Shown here: piece by piece, positions 7,529 through 13,489 of the stretch
Layout: each line of letters begins with the position of its first letter
Position numbering within the stretch: position 1 is the stretch's first letter
Assembly: GCA_029938595.1 (NCBI GenBank)
Contig: JAOZUP010000062.1
Coordinates: forward strand, 1 to 13,489
DNA: 13,489 nucleotides
DNA from: Thermoanaerobaculales bacterium
GTDB lineage: Bacteria > Acidobacteriota > Thermoanaerobaculia > Thermoanaerobaculales > Sulfomarinibacteraceae
Reading direction: 5' to 3'
Program-made: the position numbers and the translations under genes
The notes under the pieces: generated by a model
Databases searched by the model: none
What the model was told of the DNA's origin: nothing
Seen by the model: the letters and a program-made list of their open reading frames with translations, nothing else

Positions 7529-9196
7529 TCAGGTCTGTAGGACGCCTACCTTGAAGTCGGCGATTTTCGGTTGGTGGGCTGCTGCGGCAATGGAGCGGGC
7601 AAGCACCTGGCGGGTGAGGCGCGGATCGATGATCTCGTCCACCCAGAGCCTCGCGGCTGCATAACGAGGATCGGTCGCCGCATCGTACCGGGCCTGGATC
7701 TCGCCCAGCAGTTTCATCCTCTCATCTTCGGAAACCTCATCGCCACGATTCTTGAGTTGGATGGCGAGCAGCGTTTCCGACGCCTGTTGCCCACCCATCA
7801 CCGCAATCGAAGCCGACGGCCAGGCATAGAAGAAACGCGCACCGTACGCCCGGCCGCACATCGCGTAGTTGCCGGCGCCGAAGGAGTTTCCGATGAAAAC
7901 CGTGAACTTGGGCACCACCGAGTTTGCAACCACGTTGACCATCTTGGCACCGTCCTTGATGATCCCCTCACGTTCGGATTTTGAACCAACCATGAAACCG
8001 GTGACATCCTGCAGGAAAACGATGGGCATCCCTTTCTGGTTCATCAACTCGACAAACCGCGCGCCCTTGTCGGCGGCATCCGAGTAAATCACTCCGCCGA
8101 TCTGCATTTCGCGATCGGCTTCGGAGAGGCCGCGCTGCCGGTGCACGACCTGGCGCTGGTTGGCGAGGACACCGACTGCCCAGCCGTCAATGCGCCCCGT
8201 ACCACAAATCAGCGTGCGACCGTAGGTCGCCTTGTACTCGGTGAACTCGGACCCGTCGAGAATGGTCGCCAACACGTCGCGCATGTCATAGGGGCGCGTT
8301 CGATCCACCGGCAACAGACCGAGGACATCCTCGGGATCAGCGCTGGGGAGCCTGGATTCAATGCGATCAAACGGCGCGGTTGGAGAAGCGGCGAGCTCGC
8401 CGATTCGGGTTCGGATGTGGTCAATGGCGGCGGCATCATCCGGAAAGCGATCGTCCACGACTCCCGAGATATCGACCTGCACCTCGGCCCCGCCAAGCGC
8501 CTGGCTATCCGTTCGCTCCCCGATGGCAGCCTGCACCAGGTGCGTCCCGGCCAGGAAAATCGTACCGTTGCCCTCTACGATCAGCGCCTCATCGGACATG
8601 ATGGGCAGATAGGCGCCTCCCGCAACGCAGGAACCAAGGATGGCCGCGATCTGATAGATGCCTTCGGCCGACAGACGCGCGTTGTTGTAGAACACCCGGC
8701 CGAAGTGGTCGCGGTCCGGGAAAATTTCCTCCTGCATGGGCAGAAAGACCCCCGCCGAATCCACCAGATAGATCAGCGGCAAGCGATTTTCCATCGCGAT
8801 CTCCTGCGCGCGGAGAATCTTCTTGCAGGTCAGCGGGAACCAGGCACCGGCCTTGACGGTCGCATCGTTGGCCACGACCACGCACTCGCGACCGCTCACG
8901 GTTCCGAGCCCTACCACGACTCCAGCCGCCGGGGCGCCGCCCCACTCCTCGTATTGCCCCCACGCCGCAAACGCGCCCAGTTCCAGCAGCTCGGTACCGT
9001 CGTCGATGAGCGCTTCCACCCGCTCGCGAGCCAGCAGCTTGCCCTTCTGTTTCTGCTTCGCCGTGGCGCCCTCGCCACCGCCCTCGGCGATCACGCGCCG
9101 CTGGGCCTCGAGGATCCGCAACTCGTTTCTCCAGTGATCACGGTTGGTCTCGAACATGACATCACGACGCGGTTTGCGATCGAGGACCTTGGGCAT
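7529..9196 (-). CDS. Acyl-CoA carboxylase, carboxyltransferase (beta) subunit
   Basis: A 555-residue cytoplasmic protein of the biotin-dependent carboxyltransferase family. It moves the carboxyl group from carboxybiotin to an acyl-CoA. The N-terminal crotonase-like half (about 30-270) contains VVVANDATVKAGAWFPLT, YLVDSAGVFLPMQEEIFPDRDHFGR and the oxyanion-type GSCVAGGAYLPIMSDE (188-203). The C-terminal half (about 290-545) contains FLQDVTGFMVG and GNSFGAGNYAMCGRAYGARFFYAWP (from about 436). These motifs resemble methylcrotonyl-CoA carboxylase beta subunits most, but substrate cannot be fixed from sequence; propionyl- or geranyl-CoA type enzymes are alternatives. The length is normal. The open frame continues 85 codons upstream, but that part only translates repeats; the ATG at 9196 has AAGGAG seven bases before it. 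No biotin carboxylase or carrier gene lies in the window. Confidence 0.9.
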   Translation of the reverse strand: MPKVLDRKPRRDVMFETNRDHWRNELRILEAQRRVIAEGGGEGATAKQKQKGKLLARERVEALIDDGTELLELGAFAAWGQYEEWGGAPAAGVVVGLGTVSGRECVVVANDATVKAGAWFPLTCKKILRAQEIAMENRLPLIYLVDSAGVFLPMQEEIFPDRDHFGRVFYNNARLSAEGIYQIAAILGSCVAGGAYLPIMSDEALIVEGNGTIFLAGTHLVQAAIGERTDSQALGGAEVQVDISGVVDDRFPDDAAAIDHIRTRIGELAASPTAPFDRIESRLPSADPEDVLGLLPVDRTRPYDMRDVLATILDGSEFTEYKATYGRTLICGTGRIDGWAVGVLANQRQVVHRQRGLSEADREMQIGGVIYSDAADKGARFVELMNQKGMPIVFLQDVTGFMVGSKSEREGIIKDGAKMVNVVANSVVPKFTVFIGNSFGAGNYAMCGRAYGARFFYAWPSASIAVMGGQQASETLLAIQLKNRGDEVSEDERMKLLGEIQARYDAATDPRYAAARLWVDEIIDPRLTRQVLARSIAAAAHQPKIADFKVGVLQT

Positions 9197-9203
9197 GAGG
9201 GCA

Positions 9204-9209
9204 CTCCTT
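9204..9209 (-). promoter_or_regulatory. Ribosome binding site deciding the carboxyltransferase start
   Basis: AAGGAG on the minus strand, seven bases before the ATG at 9196. It excludes the repeat-derived N-terminal extension of the longer open frame. Confidence 0.7.
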
Positions 9210-9218
9210 GCACGAGAC

Positions 9219-9224
9219 ATTGTA
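9219..9224 (-). promoter_or_regulatory. Possible -10 box of the carboxyltransferase gene
   Basis: TACAAT on the minus strand lies 22 bases before the ATG at 9196, a good -10 hexamer leaving a short leader that holds the ribosome site. No convincing -35 is found: that position falls in the heptamer repeat (9235-9260). The promoter is therefore tentative. Confidence 0.3.
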
Positions 9225-9234
9225 GCTGGCCCAA

Positions 9235-9260
9235 GGAATTTCGGATTTCGAATTTCGGAA
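9235..9260. repeat. Heptamer array, copy on the other side of the carboxylase gene
   Basis: GGAATTTC, GGATTTC, GAATTTC, then GGAA. The first 16 bases equal 7242-7257 exactly, in direct orientation. It is followed by GAATGGCCACCCATCC (9258-9273), close to 7219-7233. The two copies bracket the carboxyltransferase gene. Confidence 0.8.
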
Positions 9261-9277
9261 TGGCCACCCATCCCCGG

Positions 9278-9310
9278 GTTGAACCACAGAGACACAGAGG
9301 CACAGAGAAG
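9278..9310. repeat. CACAGAG-type repeat, left arm
   Basis: The repeat begins GTTGAACCACAGAG and continues with CACAGAG units to 9310. Its reverse complement occurs at 9608-9640 with only two differences in 33 bases. Similar ACCACAGAGGCACAGAG repeats occur dispersed in many bacterial genomes. The two arms bound a 363-bp stretch without a gene. No target-site duplication is evident at the outer edges. Confidence 0.8.
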
Positions 9311-9342
9311 ACACGGAACCGACGCGCCCCCGGCGTGTCGGT

Positions 9343-9400
9343 CGGTGGGAAGCCTGACTGCGACGGACGCTTGCGTCCAGAGCTGACGGGTTTCCCACCG
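9343..9400. repeat. Nested hairpin (REP-like)
   Basis: The outer arms CGGTGGGAA (9343-9351) and TTCCCACCG (9392-9400) pair perfectly over nine bases. Inside is a second perfect hairpin, GGACGC-TT-GCGTCC (9365-9378). The nested layout resembles REP/BIME-type elements, but no RAYT transposase is present in the window. Confidence 0.6.
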
Positions 9401-9405
9401 GCAGG

Positions 9406-9425
9406 CGGCGATCGTCAGATCGCCG
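9406..9425. repeat. 8-bp-stem hairpin
   Basis: CGGCGATC, a GTCA loop and GATCGCCG form a perfect 8-bp stem directly after the nested hairpin. No T run follows, so it is not a classic terminator. Confidence 0.6.
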
Positions 9426-9474
9426 ACAGTTCGGCCGTCAATCTCCGGCACCGCTGCATCACGTCGGTGAGAAC

Positions 9475-9500
9475 ATCTGCGTTTATCTGCGTCATCTGCG
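9475..9500. repeat. ATCTGCG triplet repeat
   Basis: Three copies of ATCTGCG at 9475, 9485 and 9494, spaced 10 and 9 bases. The minus strand reads as MTQINAD-like peptide, a known signature of dispersed non-coding repeats rather than a protein. Confidence 0.7.
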
Positions 9501-9521
9501 GTTTCTCCTTTGCGTGGGTGG

Positions 9522-9546
9522 CCTTTGTGCCTTTGTGTCTTCGTGT
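9522..9546. repeat. CCTTTGTG repeat
   Basis: Two adjacent perfect copies of CCTTTGTG (9522-9529, 9530-9537), followed by a diverged one (TCTTCGTG). It lies inside the stretch bounded by the CACAGAG inverted arms, so this intergenic region is a mosaic of several repeat families. Confidence 0.6.
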
Positions 9547-9607
9547 TTGCGACGTGCGCGGGCGTCTCTGCGGCTCCGGGTCACCACGTTTTCTTCTCTC
9601 TGTGTTC

Positions 9608-9640
9608 CTTCTCTGTGTCTCTGTGCCTCTGTGGTTCAAC
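9608..9640. repeat. CACAGAG-type repeat, right (inverted) arm
   Basis: Inverted partner of 9278-9310, 31 of 33 positions equal, ending GTGGTTCAAC. A further related stretch (TTCTCTCTGTGTTC) extends it leftwards to about 9592. It is followed by a G-rich segment (9642-9671) and then the GNAT gene. Confidence 0.8.
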
Positions 9641-9708
9641 AGGTGGGCGGGCGGCGGCGGAAGGGGCGATGGTTGCTCTGTTAAACTCGCGGTCTCGATT
9701 GGAGTTCT

Positions 9709-10632
9709 ATGGCCAAGATCAAGGTCCGCAGGATCAACCGTGAGGAGTTGCCCGGCGCCGCCATCTTGCGCGACGCGGTGGCGGCGGACCTTGCGGCCTT
9801 CCCGTCGAACCGCGGGATTCTCGATCTCGACATGGACATCGACCCCAACCTGCGCCACCTCCTGGCCCACGATCCCGACGGCTTCTTCACCGCCTACCAG
9901 GGCGAGGAGACCCTTGGGTTCGCCGCTGCGCAAGTCCGATCGAGGCAGTGGATTCTTTCCGAGCTTTGGGTCCTCCCCCAACACCAGGGCCACGGCGCGG
10001 GAGACGCTCTGTTGTCACGAGTACTGGCCTACGGCGAGAGGTCCGGAGCACGCGAGTTCCTCGCCATCGTCCCGACCGAACCAGGCATCCAGGCGACGCT
10101 GTTCGGGCACGGATTCGAACCGCTGACGCCGGTCTACCTGTTCAGCATGTCCGACGAGGTGGCTGCACGGCTGGCGTCCACGCTGATCCGATTGCTTCCC
10201 GGGAAAGACGTTACCAACGATCTCCTCAGTCTTCGCGGCCAGGCCGACCTCGACCGCATCGATCGGGTCACTCGAAATATCACCCGCGATGCCGACCACC
10301 AGTTCTGGCTCAAGGAAAGGCAACTCCGGGCAGCCTTCGTACGCCAGGGAGAACGAATCGCAGCATACGCGTACGGCGGCCGGGACCAGGTCGGGCCCGT
10401 GGCCGGAAGCACCCAGGAGGCCGCCATTTCAGCCCTCGGGTGGGGGATCACGGCGGCAATCGATGCCGGACCATCCGGGGACCTCGAGCTGCGGGTACCG
10501 GCGCACTTCAGACCCGCCGTCGAGGTTCTCCTCGATTCCGGCGCACAACTGCGGGCGACGCTCCTGCTCTACGGAAAGGGACTCTCCCTGTCCTTCGACC
10601 GCTGCACCTTCGGCCCAATCTGCCTGCCATGA
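9709..10632 (+). CDS. Tandem GNAT-family N-acetyltransferase
   Basis: A 307-residue cytoplasmic protein. Residues about 5-147 form a GNAT domain: beta strands around ILSELWVLPQ lead into the acetyl-CoA binding motif QHQGHGAGDALL (91-102), followed by the usual LFGHGFEPLTPVYLFSM end. Residues about 150-307 look like a second, degenerate GNAT-type half (PAHFRPAVEVLLDSGAQLRATLLLYGKG) without the pyrophosphate-binding motif. Such tandem proteins usually have one active half; the acceptor substrate is unknown. The ATG at 9709 has GGAG four bases before it, a rather tight spacing. The stop overlaps the start of the helicase gene by four bases (ATGA), indicating one transcript. Confidence 0.8.
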   Translation: MAKIKVRRINREELPGAAILRDAVAADLAAFPSNRGILDLDMDIDPNLRHLLAHDPDGFFTAYQGEETLGFAAAQVRSRQWILSELWVLPQHQGHGAGDALLSRVLAYGERSGAREFLAIVPTEPGIQATLFGHGFEPLTPVYLFSMSDEVAARLASTLIRLLPGKDVTNDLLSLRGQADLDRIDRVTRNITRDADHQFWLKERQLRAAFVRQGERIAAYAYGGRDQVGPVAGSTQEAAISALGWGITAAIDAGPSGDLELRVPAHFRPAVEVLLDSGAQLRATLLLYGKGLSLSFDRCTFGPICLP

Positions 10633-12680
10633 ACCGTGGGGACAGAGGTGGAAAGCACTATCGGGTGCAGTACGAGGAGGAGCTCAACCCACAACAGCTC
10701 GAGGTGGTCATGCACCCCGGTGGGCCAATGCTGGCTCTTGCCGGCGCCGGCACTGGCAAGACACGAACCCTGGTCTACCGAACCTGCCGGCTGATTGAAG
10801 ACGGGATGCCGCCCTCCCGTATCATGCTCCTCACGTTCACCAACAAAGCGGCGCGGGAGATGATGAGCCGCGTCGACGACCTGGTGGAACGCGGGACATC
10901 GAGGGTTACCGGCGGTACGTTCCACTCGGCCGGCCATCGCATCCTCCGGCGTTACGCCGAAATGCTCGGCTACTCCCCCCGCTTCTCCATTCTCGACCGC
11001 GAGGATTCGACCGAGCTCATGGGCGCGGCGCTTGCCGACGTCAGTCCAGAGGTGCCGAGCCGGCGGATGCCGAGACCGCGCCTGCTGGTCAATCTTTACA
11101 GCTTCGTCATCAACACCGGCAACGACCTCGAACAGGTGCTCACCGATCGCGCGCCGCAGTTCATCGATCAGGGTGAGGTTGTCGCTGCCGTCTTCAAGCG
11201 CTACCTCGAGCGCAAGCGCAAAGCCGACCTCATGGACTTCGACGATCTGCTGCTGAACTGGCTGCTCCTCCTGACTCGTTTTCCTCGCGCGCGCCAAGCG
11301 CTGAGGGAGCAGTTCAGCCACATTCTGGTCGACGAGTACCAGGACACGAACCGGCTGCAGGCGGACATCGTCGATGCCATGCTCGGCTCCGCCCGAAACG
11401 TGATGGTGGTCGGTGATGACGCTCAGTCAATTTACGCTTTTCGGGGAGCGGACTTCGAGAACATCCTCGGTTTTCCTCAACGCCATCCGGATTGCGCGGT
11501 GTTTCGGCTCGAGACGAACTACAGGTCATTTCCGCCCATCCTCGAGCTTGCCAACGCGTCCATCGAAAACAACGCCAAACAGTTCAAGAAATCACTGCGT
11601 CCGGTCCGTACGGGCGGCGGACTGCCACAGGAGGTGGCGGTCCCGACGCCCGAGGTCCAGGCGGCGCACGTCTCGGATGAGCTGCTGGCTCTCCGCGAGG
11701 AGGGTTTCGAGTTCGAGGACATGGCGGTGCTCTATCGCAACCACGCCCACTCCCTCGAACTCCAGGTAGAGCTTGCTCGGCGCAACATCCCATTTCGCAT
11801 CCGTTCCGGTCTGCGCTTCTTCGAGCACCGCCACGTCAAGGATGTACTCGCCCACCTCCGGTTCATCGACAACCCGCGTGACGAGATCGCCTTTGCCCGC
11901 ATCACCAAGCTCCGAGACGGCTTTGGGCCCCGTTTGGCGGCTCGGGTGTGGGAACGGCTCGGCGGCGCCGACGGACTCCGTCGCCTCCTGGACCTCGATC
12001 CCGGAACACTCGACCTCCCGCGCGCCCCGCTCGTATCCCTTTCTGAGTTGAAAGAGCTGGCGACGCAGCTCGCCTCGCCTGAGCAGCTCGGCCGGCCCGG
12101 GGAGTCAATCCGCACGGTTGTGGATTCGTTTTACAGACAGTGGGTACGTTCCCACCTAGAGAACGCCGGCTCCCGTCTCGAGGACCTCGAGCAGCTCGCC
12201 CTATTCGCGGATGGCTATCCCGATGTCAACGCCTTCCTTGCCGAGGTCAGCCTCTTCAACGACCTTTCCGGTGAGGACGCCGTCGCCGGCCCGCCAGACG
12301 AGATGCTCACCCTGTCCACCGTCCACCAGGCAAAGGGCATCGAGTGGCGGGCGGTCTTCGTCATCTGGCTCGCAGAGGGTCGTTTCCCGAGCTTCAGGGC
12401 GGACGACGAAGAGGAGGAACGGCGGTTGTTCTACGTCGCCGTGACCAGGGCCCGAGACAGGCTCTTCCTCGTGCGCCCCGAGATAGCGCGCGACCGCTAC
12501 CGCATCGACACGATCGTCGAGTCGTCACGGTTCCTCCAGGAGCTGCCCTCCGAGGTCCGAGAGCTGGTCGCCATCGCGGAGGACCACGAGCCCGACGGGT
12601 TCGACGCCCTACCGGAGGGCGGACGCTACCGATTGCCCGCCTTTGTCGACGAAGCGAACCACGACGACGACATTAATTGA
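10629..12680 (+). CDS. UvrD/Rep/PcrA-type superfamily 1 DNA helicase
   Basis: A 683-residue ATP-dependent 3'-5' helicase, close to the normal length of the family. All motifs are present: Q motif LNPQQLEVV (19-27), Walker A AGAGTGKT (38-45), Ia TFTNKAAREM (69-78), Ib GGTFHSAGHR (95-104), II VDEYQDTN (234-241), III GDDAQSIYAFRGA (262-274), IV ETNYRS (295-300), V TVHQAKGIEW (564-573) and VI RRLFYVAVTRARDRL (598-612). It should act in DNA repair or replication-fork processing; UvrD and Rep/PcrA cannot be told apart here, so no symbol is given. The open frame runs 227 codons further upstream in another frame of the GNAT gene, which is spurious. The ATG at 10629 overlaps the GNAT stop; no clear ribosome site precedes it, so translational coupling is likely. 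The C-terminus is acidic (NHDDDIN). Confidence 0.93.
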   Translation: MNRGDRGGKHYRVQYEEELNPQQLEVVMHPGGPMLALAGAGTGKTRTLVYRTCRLIEDGMPPSRIMLLTFTNKAAREMMSRVDDLVERGTSRVTGGTFHSAGHRILRRYAEMLGYSPRFSILDREDSTELMGAALADVSPEVPSRRMPRPRLLVNLYSFVINTGNDLEQVLTDRAPQFIDQGEVVAAVFKRYLERKRKADLMDFDDLLLNWLLLLTRFPRARQALREQFSHILVDEYQDTNRLQADIVDAMLGSARNVMVVGDDAQSIYAFRGADFENILGFPQRHPDCAVFRLETNYRSFPPILELANASIENNAKQFKKSLRPVRTGGGLPQEVAVPTPEVQAAHVSDELLALREEGFEFEDMAVLYRNHAHSLELQVELARRNIPFRIRSGLRFFEHRHVKDVLAHLRFIDNPRDEIAFARITKLRDGFGPRLAARVWERLGGADGLRRLLDLDPGTLDLPRAPLVSLSELKELATQLASPEQLGRPGESIRTVVDSFYRQWVRSHLENAGSRLEDLEQLALFADGYPDVNAFLAEVSLFNDLSGEDAVAGPPDEMLTLSTVHQAKGIEWRAVFVIWLAEGRFPSFRADDEEEERRLFYVAVTRARDRLFLVRPEIARDRYRIDTIVESSRFLQELPSEVRELVAIAEDHEPDGFDALPEGGRYRLPAFVDEANHDDDIN

Positions 12681-12701
12681 ACCTGTGCCATGTAGAAGGT
12701 C

Positions 12702-12730
12702 TTGACATAAGAACGACTATGAATTAGAAT
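12702..12730 (+). promoter_or_regulatory. Sigma-70-type promoter of the thioredoxin gene
   Basis: A perfect TTGACA (12702-12707), a 17-base spacer, and TAGAAT (12725-12730). The region is clearly more AT-rich than its surroundings. The -10 box overlaps the perfect palindrome AGAATATTCT (12726-12735), and TTGAAT recurs at 12735 and 12751 in direct orientation, both possible regulator sites. The leader would be about 70 bases. Confidence 0.75.
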
Positions 12731-12772
12731 ATTCTTGAATGGTTATGTAGTTGAATATAGACCAACCACCAA

Positions 12773-12794
12773 CCGGTGATCCGCGGATCACCGG
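12773..12794 (+). promoter_or_regulatory. Perfect 22-bp palindrome in the thioredoxin leader
   Basis: CCGGTGATCCG followed by its exact complement CGGATCACCGG. In RNA it gives a 9-bp stem with a CGCG loop. It ends two bases before the AAGGAG ribosome site (12797-12802). It could protect the 5' end of the mRNA, restrict ribosome access, or act in DNA as a dimer-binding operator. Confidence 0.7.
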
Positions 12795-12808
12795 AAAAGG
12801 AGACTCAC

Positions 12809-13192
12809 ATGGCAGTCACGCAACTAACACAAACGAACCTCGACGACACCATCAACAACAATGACATAGTGCTCATCGACTTCTGGGCCCCCTGGTGCGG
12901 ACCGTGCCAGACCTTCAAGCCGATCTTCGAAAAGGCCTCGGAAAAGCACGAGGACGCGGTATTCGCCTCGTGCAACACCGAGGAACAATCAGAGCTGGCC
13001 GCGATGTTCCAGATCCAGTCCATCCCGACACTGGTTGTGTTCCGTGAGGGTATCGGCATCTTCGGCCAACCCGGGATGCTGCCTTCGGAGGCCCTCGACG
13101 ACCTCATGGACAAGGTGCGGGAGCTCGACATGGAAGAGGTGCGCGCCGAGGTCGAAAAGCAGCAGGCGGCCGAAGCCCCCGCCGACGCGTAA
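12809..13192 (+). CDS. Thioredoxin
   Basis: A 127-residue cytoplasmic thiol-disulfide oxidoreductase. The active site is WCGPC (29-33) in LIDFWAPWCGPCQ, with the buried Asp at 24 and the cis-proline in SIPT (71-74). The fold is complete to about residue 104. An extra charged tail follows (RELDMEEVRAEVEKQQAAEAPADA), likely a helix, making it about 20 residues longer than typical thioredoxins. An additional cysteine at 55 (FASCNTEE) replaces the usual VDVD stretch. The ATG at 12809 has AAGGAG six bases before it; a GTG start eleven codons upstream would lie inside the leader palindrome and is unlikely. It has its own promoter and terminator, so it is monocistronic. Whether it is the main thioredoxin (TrxA) is not decidable here. 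Confidence 0.9.
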   Translation: MAVTQLTQTNLDDTINNNDIVLIDFWAPWCGPCQTFKPIFEKASEKHEDAVFASCNTEEQSELAAMFQIQSIPTLVVFREGIGIFGQPGMLPSEALDDLMDKVRELDMEEVRAEVEKQQAAEAPADA

Positions 13193-13214
13193 AGAAAACC
13201 CAATCTTGACCCTC

Positions 13215-13254
13215 AACGCCGGGTGGCCCACGCCGCCCGGCGTTCCGCCTTTTT
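13215..13254 (+). terminator. Rho-independent terminator after thioredoxin
   Basis: AACGCCGGG (13215-13223) pairs with CCCGGCGTT (13236-13244). The stem can extend inward by three more pairs to a 6-base loop. A TTTTT run at 13250-13254 follows after a short gap. It lies 22 bases past the thioredoxin stop. Confidence 0.85.
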
Positions 13255-13289
13255 CCCGCGCGTATTTCACCGGGATCGCGCGAGGCTGA

Positions 13290-13298
13290 TGTTATAGT
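13290..13298 (+). promoter_or_regulatory. Extended -10 promoter of the last gene
   Basis: TG, one base, then TATAGT (13293-13298) is an extended -10 element. No good -35 lies 16-18 bases upstream, which extended -10 promoters tolerate. It is 17 bases ahead of the ATG at 13316. Confidence 0.45.
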
Positions 13299-13315
13299 CC
13301 CGTCCCGGACGGATC

Positions 13316-13489
13316 ATGCCAGAGATCACCACAGATACCGGCGAAACGAGACTCGACACTTACGTCGGGTTGTTGGCGGTGGTCCTGGCCGCTTCCCTCC
13401 CCCTCTACCGGCCCTGGATAACCCTCGCGACCACCCTGATCCTGTTGCTGTGGTTCTTCGCACGCGGATTACGGCGGCGCGTCGCCCGT
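13316..13489 (+). CDS. Membrane protein, N-terminal part, possible O-antigen ligase/polymerase
   Basis: Only the first 58 residues fall in the window; the frame is open to the edge. A short polar start (MPEITTDTGETRLDTY) is followed by two hydrophobic segments, about residues 17-30 (VGLLAVVLAASLPL) and 34-48 (WITLATTLILLLWFF), then a basic stretch (ARGLRRRVAR). An opening of the form 'hydrophobic, LPL, hydrophobic, LLLLWF, basic' is common in O-antigen ligase/polymerase (Wzy/WaaL-type) proteins, which act in the inner membrane on lipid-linked glycans. This is suggestive only; any polytopic membrane protein could start this way. The ribosome site is weak. It follows a terminator and has its own candidate promoter, so it starts a new transcription unit. 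Confidence 0.55.
   Translation, partial: MPEITTDTGETRLDTYVGLLAVVLAASLPLYRPWITLATTLILLLWFFARGLRRRVAR

Noticed and set aside
9197..9451. N-terminal extension of the carboxyltransferase
   Set aside because: It translates the CACAGAG and heptamer repeats (LCASVSLWFN, EIRNPK). A good ribosome site supports the start at 9196.
9415..9993. Minus-strand open frame of 192 codons
   Set aside because: It is antisense to the GNAT gene and continues through repeats (HRGTETQRR, MTQINAD), a typical repeat artefact.
8141..10126. Long plus-strand open frame (661 codons) over the carboxylase gene and the repeats
   Set aside because: It runs antisense to a clear carboxyltransferase gene and then through repeats into the GNAT gene in the wrong frame. 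The translation has no domain character.
9948..10628. Upstream extension of the helicase frame
   Set aside because: It lies in another frame of the GNAT gene, with Arg/Pro-rich low-complexity sequence. Homology to the helicase begins after 10629.

Overview
The window looks like chromosomal DNA from a GC-rich, Gram-negative-type bacterium, most likely an Acidobacteriota member or a close relative. The lineage is an inference. It rests on a VWFA domain of the acidobacterial type, a GWxTD-type domain, an Omp85-like outer-membrane barrel with an N-terminal metalloprotease, and heptamer and CACAGAG-type dispersed repeats between genes. I see no tRNA, rRNA, CRISPR array, transposase or integrase.

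Left half (281-6986, minus strand): four closely packed genes form one likely operon. Read in transcription order they are a secreted GWxTD/Ig-like/VWFA protein (6986-4359), a small exported TPR protein (4324-3893), an exported protein of unknown family (3912-3220), and a 969-residue protein (3190-281). The last one combines a signal peptide, an HExxH metalloprotease domain, a TolB-like beta-propeller and a C-terminal BamA-like barrel. All four have export signals, so the operon probably builds something in the periplasm or at the outer membrane. This is the best candidate for an undescribed system here.

Centre (6987-9708): a lone acyl-CoA carboxylase carboxyltransferase gene (9196-7529, minus) lies between two roughly 500-base gene-free stretches packed with repeats: tandem heptamers, a 33-bp inverted repeat of the CACAGAG type, several hairpins, and a 36-bp element. 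A second copy of that 36-bp element lies just past the end of the left-hand operon.

Right half (9709-13489, plus strand): a tandem-GNAT acetyltransferase is coupled through an ATGA overlap to a UvrD/Rep-type helicase. Next comes a thioredoxin with its own near-consensus promoter, a perfect 22-bp palindrome in its leader, and a clear Rho-independent terminator. The window ends inside a membrane-protein gene whose first 58 residues resemble the start of an O-antigen ligase/polymerase.

Starts were chosen by Shine-Dalgarno match, signal-peptide fit and overlap with neighbours. In several genes this is shorter than the longest open frame. Family names come from motifs read by eye, not from searches.
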